NCBI GenBank assembly: GCA_045807785.1 | Contig: JBJMGS010000337.1 | Coordinates: 1-7,944 of the forward strand | Origin: JAIVGV01 sp045807785 | GTDB taxonomy: Bacteria > Acidobacteriota > Blastocatellia > Pyrinomonadales > Pyrinomonadaceae | DNA length: 7,944 nucleotides | Reading direction: 5' to 3' | Part shown: positions 1 through 5,685 of the stretch, one piece after another | Numbering within the stretch: position 1 is the stretch's first letter | Layout of the letters: each line of letters starts with the position of its first letter | Notes under the pieces: model-generated | The model's database searches: none | What the model saw: the letters and a program-made list of their open reading frames with translations, nothing else | What the model was told of the DNA's origin: nothing | Position numbers and translations under genes: made by a program

Positions 1-8
1 AGAAAACC

Positions 9-113
9 TTAACTGTGCCCGACGCTGTTTGATTCGTGAGTAAAGACGACTTCGAGCCCGCAGAACATTTGCACGTGAGAAGAACCCGGCCCGAAGTTCG
101 CGCAGCTTAGCAT
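9..113 (-). CDS. Doubtful 34-codon ORF downstream of the HprK-related kinase
   Basis: A short ATG-to-TAA frame begins 30 nt after the kinase stop codon. Six nt before the ATG is a purine run (GGGGGA) that only loosely resembles a ribosome binding site. The predicted peptide has two Cys residues and ends in ...NSVGHS. Its third-codon-position GC (about two thirds) is clearly lower than in the neighbouring genes, so the frame may be chance. It is listed because HprK-like kinases in some bacteria act on small precursor peptides. I do not recognise the peptide and assign no function. Confidence 0.13.
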   Translation of the reverse strand: MLSCANFGPGSSHVQMFCGLEVVFTHESNSVGHS

Positions 114-143
114 CGTTCCCCCAAGCGTGTAAATACTTTTTTC

Positions 144-896
144 TCACCCGACGCTCGACAGGATGCGATTGACGATCTCGCGCGCCTCGCCGCGCCGTCC
201 CGCGAGCACGGGCGCCTGCGCGACCACGCGCTCCAGCGCCGCGAGGGACTGACCCGGACGACTCCGCGCCGCGATCACGTGTTCGAAGATCGCCAACGCG
301 CCCTGCCCCTGCGTTAGCAACCTCGGTCGCCAGCGCGCGCCGCGCCTGTACTCGGTCATGAGCACGAGTCCGACCGACAGCGGCTTGCTGCCCGCTGCGC
401 CGCCCAACTCTTCGACGCGGAAATTCTCCTGCCTCAGTTCGCCTTCCTCACGCAGCGAGATCGGTTTGGCGAAAGGGTGTACGCGCCCGCGCCCGTCCAG
501 CACCGCGAACTCGTCCGAGTAGTAGGTCGCGCCCGCGCGCACCAGCTCGGCGACGAGCGAGGACTTGCCGCTATAGCTGCGTCCCGGGATGATGATCGCA
601 CGCCCGCGCCAGCCGACCGTCCCCGCATGGACGAAGACGAAGCGGCGCGCGTGCTCCGCCACGAACGCACGCATTCGCGATTCCAACGTCTCGCAGACGA
701 CCGCGAGATCGTTCGTCCGCGCCATCCGCACGTGATCCTCGTAGAGCAGATGGAAGCGGCGCGCGCGCCCGCTCGGCGCGTCGCCGCCAACGACGATCGA
801 GAACAGACGCTCGACGACGTGCGACGGCGAGACGCGCCAGCCTGGCGGCAGGTGCGCGCGCACGAGTTCCAGGCCTTCGGCGCGGTTGACGCGCAC
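144..896 (-). CDS. HprK-related serine kinase-like P-loop protein (N-terminus disrupted or mis-started)
   Basis: The protein resembles the C-terminal catalytic domain of HPr kinase/phosphorylase without its N-terminal regulatory domain. With the GTG at 896 as residue 1, there is a Walker A loop GRSYSGKSS at 105-113. Before it, His90 in FVHAGTVGWRGRAIIIPG sits where HprK has a conserved His. After it, YYSDEFAVLD (126-135) matches the acidic ADD segment of HprK. Such HprK-related proteins are usually stand-alone ATP-dependent kinases of unknown substrate, found near surface-polysaccharide or modified-peptide genes. GTG 896 is the only standard start in the uninterrupted frame. The frame stays open upstream to 965 and encodes a family-like N-terminus (LGWAAGLSFKSYGVSIGV), so 896 is probably not the native start. 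A TGA at 966-968 separates this segment from an upstream start with a good ribosome binding site. The family call is firm; whether the gene is functional is uncertain. Confidence 0.72.
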   Translation of the reverse strand: MRVNRAEGLELVRAHLPPGWRVSPSHVVERLFSIVVGGDAPSGRARRFHLLYEDHVRMARTNDLAVVCETLESRMRAFVAEHARRFVFVHAGTVGWRGRAIIIPGRSYSGKSSLVAELVRAGATYYSDEFAVLDGRGRVHPFAKPISLREEGELRQENFRVEELGGAAGSKPLSVGLVLMTEYRRGARWRPRLLTQGQGALAIFEHVIAARSRPGQSLAALERVVAQAPVLAGRRGEAREIVNRILSSVG

Positions 897-1019
897 GCCG
901 ATGCTGACGCCGTAACTCTTGAAGGAGAGGCCAGCCGCCCAGCCCAGGCGGTCGAGCTTCTCGATTCAAGCGGTGCGTGTTTTCAGGCGCGGTAGAGTGG
1001 ACACAAGTCTCCTCGGCAT
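897..1019 (-). pseudogene. Upstream 5' part of the HprK-related gene, interrupted by in-frame TGA (966-968)
   Basis: Reading the kinase frame upstream of GTG 896 gives 23 sense codons (965-897) with protein-like content, LDRLGWAAGLSF then KSYGVSIGV, typical of the start of HprK-related proteins. Codon 966-968 is TGA. Above it the same frame has 12 sense codons from a GTG at 1002-1004, preceded by GAGGAG (1009-1014) 4 nt away, and an in-frame ATG at 1017-1019. The simplest reading is an original product of about 286 residues from GTG 1004, with a nonsense mutation or sequencing error at codon 13. Alternatives are initiation at a non-standard codon (CTG 945-947 or ATC 963-965), or a short leader peptide (MSTLPRLKTRTA) ahead of the kinase. 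Confidence 0.5.
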
Positions 1020-1182
1020 GAGGCTTCAGTCGTTTTGACTCCGTCGATAAGTCTGATGGAGTGAGGTTGAAGATCGGCTCGAACCCTGCGACGTGGTGAA
1101 AGTCGTCGCTGGCTCAAGGTGATAACCGCGAGAGAAAATTGTCAGGCCGCGCCCCTTGGCCCGGTCGTGCGGCGCGTCTGTG
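1020..1182. other. Spacer between ankyrin gene and kinase gene
   Basis: This 163-bp spacer has no convincing ORF, terminator or promoter. An imperfect stem (ACTCCGTC, 1038-1045, against GATGGAGT, 1055-1062, with a 9-nt loop) lies in what would be the kinase leader. On the transcribed minus strand it carries an A.C mismatch and has no T-tract, so I assign it no role. Confidence 0.4.
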
Positions 1183-1863
1183 CTAATTGTTGTGGTGCCC
1201 TGCGTCCGCGAAGTCCGTCACGTCGTTCATCGGCGGCGCGTCATTCATCGGCGGCGCGTCGTCCGGGCTGAACTCGACGGGCGCCGGTTCAGGCTCGACC
1301 GGCTGCGCGCGCTCGAACGACGGGCAGAGTAGGAGGCGGCACTCTTCGTGACCGAGCCCGGCGGCGATGTTGAGCGCGGTGCGACCCGTGGCCGTGTGTC
1401 GTTCACTGTCGGCGCCGCCCGCCAAGAGAGCCCTAACGGCATCGGCGCGGTTATGGTAGGCGGCGACCATCAGCGCCGTCCAGCCGTCGCTCAATTGCCC
1501 GTTCACGTCCGCGCCCTCGTCGAGCGTCTGCGCGATGGAGGTCAGATCGCCGTCGCGCGCGGCGCAGTAGAGCCGCGCCTGGCGCAACGTCTGCGCGACG
1601 TCCGAGTGCCCGCGCGCGGCGGCTGTCTCGAAGGCGTTACGCCCGATGCGGTTGCGTGCATTGATGTCGGCGCCCGCCGTGACGAGTGCGGCGGCGACTT
1701 CAGCCGCGCCTGCGCCCGCGGCGTAGATGAGTGCGGAGTTGCCGAAGGCGTCGCGCGCGTCCACGTCGCACTCCCGGTCGGCGAGCAGCGCCAACACGCC
1801 TTCGAGGTCGCCGCGCGAGGCGGCGAGCATCAAGATCGTGATGCGGTTGTTGTCCTGACCCAT
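1183..1863 (-). CDS. Ankyrin-repeat protein with proline-rich acidic tail
   Basis: The 226-residue protein is made almost wholly of ankyrin repeats, which act as protein-interaction scaffolds. About six units are visible, starting near residues 7, 40, 73, 98, 126 and 159. They show the usual signatures: TILMLAASRGDLEGVLALL, SALIYAAGAGAAEVAAAL, GADINARN, GADVNGQLSDGWTALMVAA and GRTALNIAAGLGHEE. The third and fourth units are shortened. There is no signal peptide or membrane segment, so a cytoplasmic location is likely. Residues 183-226 form a Pro/Glu/Asp-rich tail with a duplicated DAPPMN motif, ending HHNN. ATG 1863 is the natural start because the first repeat begins right after it, but I see no clear Shine-Dalgarno sequence. 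The partner is unknown; the kinase downstream is a neighbour, not a proven partner. Confidence 0.85.
   Translation of the reverse strand: MGQDNNRITILMLAASRGDLEGVLALLADRECDVDARDAFGNSALIYAAGAGAAEVAAALVTAGADINARNRIGRNAFETAAARGHSDVAQTLRQARLYCAARDGDLTSIAQTLDEGADVNGQLSDGWTALMVAAYHNRADAVRALLAGGADSERHTATGRTALNIAAGLGHEECRLLLCPSFERAQPVEPEPAPVEFSPDDAPPMNDAPPMNDVTDFADAGHHNN
1223..1258. repeat. Tandem 18-bp repeat, two copies, in the ankyrin gene tail
   Basis: Two adjacent 18-bp units (1223-1240 and 1241-1258, tcgttcatcggcggcgcg and tcattcatcggcggcgcg) differ at one base. The length is a multiple of three, so the effect is an in-frame duplication of DAPPMN in the disordered C-terminal tail. Confidence 0.85.
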
Positions 1864-2015
1864 GTTCGGTGCGGGCTTTGGTGGTTGATGACGCAGCGCG
1901 GAGTCATCGAGCGTGCTGCGCGCCCCGATAATCTATCACAGACTGGCGGGGAGGGCGCGATGTAATTTACGCGCGTCGTCAAAGCGCGTCGTCGAGGTGC
2001 CCGTGAAGCGCGCGC
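1864..2015. other. Spacer between TPR protein gene and ankyrin gene
   Basis: The 152-bp spacer has no ORF I trust and no terminator after the TPR gene stop. On the minus strand, TGATAGATT (about 1929-1937) could be an extended -10 element for the ankyrin gene, with no matching -35. The same place contains the short inverted repeat GATA-gat-TATC. Both are weak. Confidence 0.3.
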
Positions 2016-3278
2016 TCACAGTCTATCGAGTCGGAACTCGTCGAGCCAGACGTGCCCGAACGCGGGGCACGCGCCGCCGCCCGCGCAACCCTGTCGCGCG
2101 ACGACTAGCCGCAACGCGCGGGCATCCGCCGGCGCCGTGAACTCGACCGCGTAGTCGCGCCAGGCGTTTGTGCCCACTGGGAGAGGGGCCGATTCGACGA
2201 GCGGCGCGTCCGCCTTCGCGCCCGCCGCCGCGACGTGCACGATCAAGGGGCCGCCCGTGACTAACTCTTCCGTGCGCGCCGAGAAGCGCAACCGGTAATG
2301 TGAACCCGGCGAGGCGAGGACGAGTTGCGCGAGCAGTTCCGCGCCGGGGGCGGAGTTGCCGTTGAAGTCGAGGCGGAGGCTGCGAGTGCCCGCGCGCGGA
2401 CTGGTCGCGTCGAGCGAGACGGCGAGCGCCGCGCCCGCGTCGCTTGAGAACTGCCAGCCGAAGCCCACGTCGTCGCGCCGCAACGTCTGCTCGAAGCCGC
2501 CGTCGGCGATCTCGCCGGGCGCGTGCGCTTCCCCGGCGCGGCCCTCAGCCCACAGGTCGTAGCCTTCGGCGAAACTTCGCGCCGCGAGCAGCGTCTTCGT
2601 CAACTCGCGCCGGTCGCTCTCCGTCGCCGCCGTGCCCCCGGCGCGGAACTGCGCGACCGCTTCAGTGGTCGCGCCGCGCCCGGCGAGAAAGCGCGCGACC
2701 TTGACGTGCTCGGCGGGCGTCTGCGGGTTGACGGTCTCGACGAGGCGGGCGGGCTCCCGCCCGCCCGCGTACCAGGCGAGGTCGAGCAGGCGCGGGTAGA
2801 GTTGCGGATCGGTGCGAGCCGCGCGGCGCAGCGCGTCGAAGGCTTCCGCGGTGCGAGACGCGCGCAGCAGCGCGTTGCCGAGTTGCCAGCGTGGCTCCGC
2901 GTATGCGGGGGCTTCGCGGGCGGCGTTAGTGAAGGCGGCCAGAGCCCCTGCCGCGTCGCCCGCCGCGTCGCGCGCCTCGCCGAGCCCGAGCCAGAGCGCA
3001 TAGTCGTGCGGCCGCAGCGCCGTCGCGCGCTCATACTCGGCGGCAGCGTCCGCGGCGCTGCCGGCGCCCATCAACACGGCGGCGCGCGCGTAGTGAGCCT
3101 CCGCGTCCGCGGGACTTGCGCCCACAGCGACGTCGGCTGCGTCGAGCCGGCCCGACTGGAGGGCGTAGTCCGCCAGGAGTCGCCCTTGCCCGGCGCGCGC
3201 CGCACCCCAGGTCGCCCACAAGCAAGCGAGCAGTCCGAGCGCGCCCGCCACGGCGCGAAAAAGTTTGTCACGTCGCAT
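2016..3278 (-). CDS. Exported TPR protein with C-terminal carbohydrate-binding-like domain
   Basis: The 420-residue protein begins with a basic n-region and hydrophobic core (MRRDKLFRAVAGALGLLACL) ending near ARA at 27-29. This is a signal peptide or N-terminal anchor for export to the periplasm or surface. Residues about 57-215 are tetratricopeptide repeats; the clearest are 57-90, 91-124 and 125-158, each ending in a Pro, as in ATALRP and REAP. Residues about 257-420 look like a jelly-roll carbohydrate-binding module. The signs are GGFEQ near 260, FGWQF near 273, alternating hydrophobic strands (SLRLDFNG, HYRLRFSAR, WRDYAVEFTAP) and a closing VWLDEFRLDRL. Cys398 and Cys404 (QGCAGGGACPAFGHV) could form a disulfide. 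The architecture suggests a scaffold that binds glycan and protein partners in polysaccharide assembly, fitting the O-antigen ligase two genes upstream. Its exact role is unknown. ATG 3278 is chosen for the signal peptide; the ribosome binding site is poor. Confidence 0.8.
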   Translation of the reverse strand: MRRDKLFRAVAGALGLLACLWATWGAARAGQGRLLADYALQSGRLDAADVAVGASPADAEAHYARAAVLMGAGSAADAAAEYERATALRPHDYALWLGLGEARDAAGDAAGALAAFTNAAREAPAYAEPRWQLGNALLRASRTAEAFDALRRAARTDPQLYPRLLDLAWYAGGREPARLVETVNPQTPAEHVKVARFLAGRGATTEAVAQFRAGGTAATESDRRELTKTLLAARSFAEGYDLWAEGRAGEAHAPGEIADGGFEQTLRRDDVGFGWQFSSDAGAALAVSLDATSPRAGTRSLRLDFNGNSAPGAELLAQLVLASPGSHYRLRFSARTEELVTGGPLIVHVAAAGAKADAPLVESAPLPVGTNAWRDYAVEFTAPADARALRLVVARQGCAGGGACPAFGHVWLDEFRLDRL

Positions 3279-3325
3279 AGGAGTTCAGGTTCGGACGGCG
3301 CGGGCGCTCACGCCGTCAGAGAGCG

Positions 3326-3331
3326 ATTATC
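3326..3331 (-). promoter_or_regulatory. Candidate -10 element for the TPR protein gene
   Basis: GATAAT matches the sigma-70 -10 consensus at five of six bases. It lies between the terminator and the TPR gene start, about 48 nt before the ATG, where a new promoter would be needed if the terminator works. No good -35 is present, so this is tentative. Confidence 0.3.
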
Positions 3332-3357
3332 CGCGGTAAGGAGTCCGCAGATGAAAA

Positions 3358-3393
3358 GAGACGCCCCGCGCGCTGATGCTCGCGGGGCGTCTC
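3358..3393 (-). terminator. Rho-independent terminator after the FecR-like gene
   Basis: A perfect 13-bp inverted repeat (GAGACGCCCCGCG and its complement; arms 3381-3393 and 3358-3370) encloses a 10-nt loop. On the minus strand it is followed at once by TTTT. It begins 27 nt after the FecR-like stop codon. On the plus strand the stem is followed by GAAAAG, so it should work only in the minus direction. It splits the minus-strand genes into at least two transcription units, unless readthrough occurs. Confidence 0.9.
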
Positions 3394-3419
3394 GAAAAGA
3401 GTTCGGATCGGAGCCGGGT

Positions 3420-4121
3420 TTAATCGCAGGGACCGCGCGGCACGCCCGGGCTCGGATTGGCTCCGCGCGGCACGCAGTCGGGGCGATTGCCGTGGTTGGC
3501 GGCGATGGCGAAGGCGGTGAAGCCGCCCACCGCGCCGAGCGCCGCAACTGTCGCGGGCACGCCGATACCGAACGCACCGCCCGCGGCGCTGCCGGCAGCC
3601 GCGCCGCCAGCAGCCGGGCCACCCGCCGCGCCTGCCGCGCCCAGCTTCTTGCCCACGCAGGTGTCAACGGATGAAGCCTTACTCGCGTCCGTGTGTTGCG
3701 TCGCGCCGCCCGCCGTCTCGACCGAGCCGGCAACGCCCTTGTCGGTGTGCAGGACGACGCAGCCGCTGACGACGTTGACGTCGAGGCGCCCGTTCTCGAA
3801 CGTGATCGTCGCGTTCGTGTTCGGCGCGATCTCGACTCGGCCCAGGCCGGGGAGCGTGACGGTCGCGCCCACACCGTCCGGCGTCTGAATCTGCTGCCCC
3901 GAGAAGATCGTCTCGCCCGACTTCGCGCTGTTGCCGTTGACGGTGACGGGCTTGTCGCCCCTCGTCATGAGCCGACCCGACATGGGCTGCGCGCCCTGCG
4001 CGGCAGGAGCGGCGGCCTTCGGCGTCGTGTCGAAGAGGGCCGCTTGCACGTAGACCTGTAGGACGGCGAGGGCGAGGAAGAGCGCCAGCGCTCTGGTCGT
4101 GAATCTTTTTTGCGACGTCAT
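3420..4121 (-). CDS. Exported FecR-like domain protein with C-terminal hydrophobic segment
   Basis: The 233-residue product has an N-terminal signal peptide (RALALFLALAVLQVYVQA, about 10-27). A beta-rich FecR-like domain spans about 48-135: GRLMTRGDKPVTVNG, GETIFSGQQIQTPDG, VEIAPNTNATITFENG and LDVNVVSGCVVLHT. A Gly/Ala-rich linker (161-183) follows, then a hydrophobic stretch (185-208) that could be a membrane helix, and a short Pro/Gly tail. Cys residues are at 121, 155, 216 and 232. FecR proper is a sigma-factor regulator for iron uptake, but no sigma factor or TonB receptor gene lies nearby. A structural or envelope-polysaccharide role is therefore more likely. The ATG at 4121 is preferred because GGAG lies 11 nt upstream and the signal peptide follows directly. 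A longer frame from a TTG at 4169 lacks a ribosome binding site. The gene is followed by a strong terminator. Confidence 0.75.
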   Translation of the reverse strand: MTSQKRFTTRALALFLALAVLQVYVQAALFDTTPKAAAPAAQGAQPMSGRLMTRGDKPVTVNGNSAKSGETIFSGQQIQTPDGVGATVTLPGLGRVEIAPNTNATITFENGRLDVNVVSGCVVLHTDKGVAGSVETAGGATQHTDASKASSVDTCVGKKLGAAGAAGGPAAGGAAAGSAAGGAFGIGVPATVAALGAVGGFTAFAIAANHGNRPDCVPRGANPSPGVPRGPCD

Positions 4122-4200
4122 GGTGTTTCGATCTCCGAAGTTATGGCGGCGGGGAAGCGTCGCCGTCAAATGAAAGGAAATGCTCCGACTTCCGGCGTTG

Positions 4201-4230
4201 AGTTTAACCGCGCGCCTGACCCTGGGTCAA
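4201..4230 (-). promoter_or_regulatory. Candidate sigma-70 promoter for the FecR-like gene
   Basis: On the minus strand, TTGACC (4225-4230) and TAAACT (4201-4206) are separated by 18 bp, in the 117-bp gap after the O-antigen ligase stop. The start site would fall near 4194, giving a leader of about 73 nt. The -35 matches five of six bases and the -10 four of six. This is a prediction only. Confidence 0.4.
4217..4229. promoter_or_regulatory. Palindrome TGACCC-T-GGGTCA overlapping the candidate -35
   Basis: A perfect inverted repeat with 6-bp arms and a 1-nt centre covers most of the candidate -35 box of the FecR-like gene. This placement would suit a repressor operator. No regulator gene is present in the window, and a palindrome this short can arise by chance. 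Confidence 0.35.
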
Positions 4231-4238
4231 TAGAACCA

Positions 4239-5681
4239 TCAGGTAGTTTTTTGGCTAATTTCGTGCGACCCATGCGATCCGACACGCGCTGCGGCGAGTG
4301 CTAGGAGTGCCGCGCAGACGAAGGCGTTCCCCAACAGGTGCAGCCCGAAATCGACGAGGCTGTGGACGGCGACGCCGAAGAGGCCCGTAAGTGCGCCGAG
4401 GGCGACGGCGCGGCGAAAGGGATCGGGGTCGGCGAGCCGCGCGCGCGCCGGTCTGAGTGCGGCGACGACGAACCAGACGGCGAGCGCGACCGAGATGACG
4501 CCGCCCGACGCCCACAGCTCCAAATAGTCGTTGTGCGCCTGCTGCGGGACGAGCGCGCCTGAGCCGTCGTGGAAATTTGTCACGGCGATCCAGTAGCCAC
4601 CAAAACCTGTGCCCGCGATGGGGTGTGCGAGGGCGAGCCGCCATGTCGCCTCCCAGATGGCGGCACGCCCGGTGCGGCTCGGGTCGTCTGTGGAGGACAC
4701 CTGCGTCTCCTCGCGCACGGACGCCATGCGCTCGGCGAGTGGATCGCCCCCCACCCAGATGACGCCGAAGATGATGACCGCGACGAGCGCGCAAGCCAGG
4801 GCTACGCGCAGCGCAAACGTCGTCGCACGGCTGCGCGGGGTGACCGCCGTCTCGTCTTCCCGCCTGCGCTTCGTTCGCCCGGCGCCGTAGGCGAGCGCGA
4901 TGAAGACGACTTGGCAGAGCATGGCGAGGACGCCGCCGCGCGAGTTCGAGAGCACAAGCGTCGCCCAGACGGGGACGGCGAGGGCGACGTAGATGAGCAC
5001 CCGCCCGCGCGCCGCGCGCCGCCCGGCAAAGAGTCCCGCGGCGAGACCGGCGAGCAGCCCGAACGCCATCTCCGCAAGGAACGCGTAGTGGTTCTTGTTG
5101 ACGAATTGCGCGTAGCCGGTGGCGGGACGCAGGTAGGGCAGGATGAACCCTTCTGCGCCGCGCTGCGAGACCTGCCGGGCGAGCCCGAAGAGCGCGCTCA
5201 AGAGGGCGACGCTGATGACCGCGCAGGCCAAGGCGCGCAGCCGGCGCGCGTTCGTGGTGTGGCGCAGCAGGAGCGCCAGGAAGATGGCGAGGGCGAGGAA
5301 CCTGATCGCCGCGAGGTGCGTCGCGAACGGGTCGAAGCTGATGGGCTGCGCGCCGGCGCCCGCCGCCGACGCCGCAAAAAGTGGCACAGTCTGGGCGCAG
5401 GCATATGCCGCGAGCGCGAAGGGCGGGGCGACGAGCGGCAGGAACTCACGCGCGAGCAAGTGCCCGCCTTTCACGAGCCACCCCAGGAGGGAGAGCGCGG
5501 CGAGCAGGAAGACGAGACACTCGAAGAGCGCCTCCCACCAGGGCTCGACCGAGCCGTAAGGCAGCGGCGCGGCGAAGACTATAAGGAGGAGTCCGCCGAA
5601 GACGACGAGCGAGATGGCGCGCCCCGCCGCCGCCGTCCCACCGCCGCCGCCCGCCGATCTTCGTGTGTCCTTCTCGTCCAT
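4239..5681 (-). CDS. O-antigen ligase / Wzy-type polymerase family membrane protein
   Basis: The 480-residue protein has about ten or more hydrophobic segments, for example 22-40, 51-71, 84-104, 123-140, 149-168, 204-220, 228-245, 250-267, 288-311 and 395-409. It carries the family's typical motifs: GYAQFVNKNHYAFL (189-202), VLSNSRGGVLA (243-253), a conserved Arg in SRTGRAAIWEATWRLA (335-350), HPIAGTGFGGY (353-363), QAHNDYLELWASGGV (381-395) and HSLVDFGLHLLGNAF (440-454). Members of this family (Wzy_C/WaaL-like) polymerise or ligate lipid-linked glycans on the periplasmic face of the inner membrane. The long soluble loop about 312-380 is where the periplasmic catalytic loop is expected. The start is ATG 5681, 4 nt after the GNAT stop; a GAGGAG at 5698-5703 inside the GNAT gene is 16 nt away. 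Polymerase versus ligase cannot be decided from sequence. No glycosyltransferases are in view. Confidence 0.9.
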   Translation of the reverse strand: MDEKDTRRSAGGGGGTAAAGRAISLVVFGGLLLIVFAAPLPYGSVEPWWEALFECLVFLLAALSLLGWLVKGGHLLAREFLPLVAPPFALAAYACAQTVPLFAASAAGAGAQPISFDPFATHLAAIRFLALAIFLALLLRHTTNARRLRALACAVISVALLSALFGLARQVSQRGAEGFILPYLRPATGYAQFVNKNHYAFLAEMAFGLLAGLAAGLFAGRRAARGRVLIYVALAVPVWATLVLSNSRGGVLAMLCQVVFIALAYGAGRTKRRREDETAVTPRSRATTFALRVALACALVAVIIFGVIWVGGDPLAERMASVREETQVSSTDDPSRTGRAAIWEATWRLALAHPIAGTGFGGYWIAVTNFHDGSGALVPQQAHNDYLELWASGGVISVALAVWFVVAALRPARARLADPDPFRRAVALGALTGLFGVAVHSLVDFGLHLLGNAFVCAALLALAAARVGSHGSHEISQKTT

Positions 5682-5685
5682 CAAA

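Noticed and set aside
36..110. Plus-strand GTG frame of 24 codons
   Set aside because: Too short, no ribosome binding site, and opposite in direction to all other genes.
2523..3674. 383-codon plus-strand ORF
   Set aside because: It runs antisense across the TPR gene, the terminator and the end of the FecR-like gene. It is Arg/Ala-rich with no domain, as expected of a shadow frame in GC-rich DNA.
4122..4169. TTG start extending the FecR-like protein by 16 residues
   Set aside because: No ribosome binding site before the TTG, and it would put a charged stretch before the signal peptide. The internal ATG has GGAG upstream.
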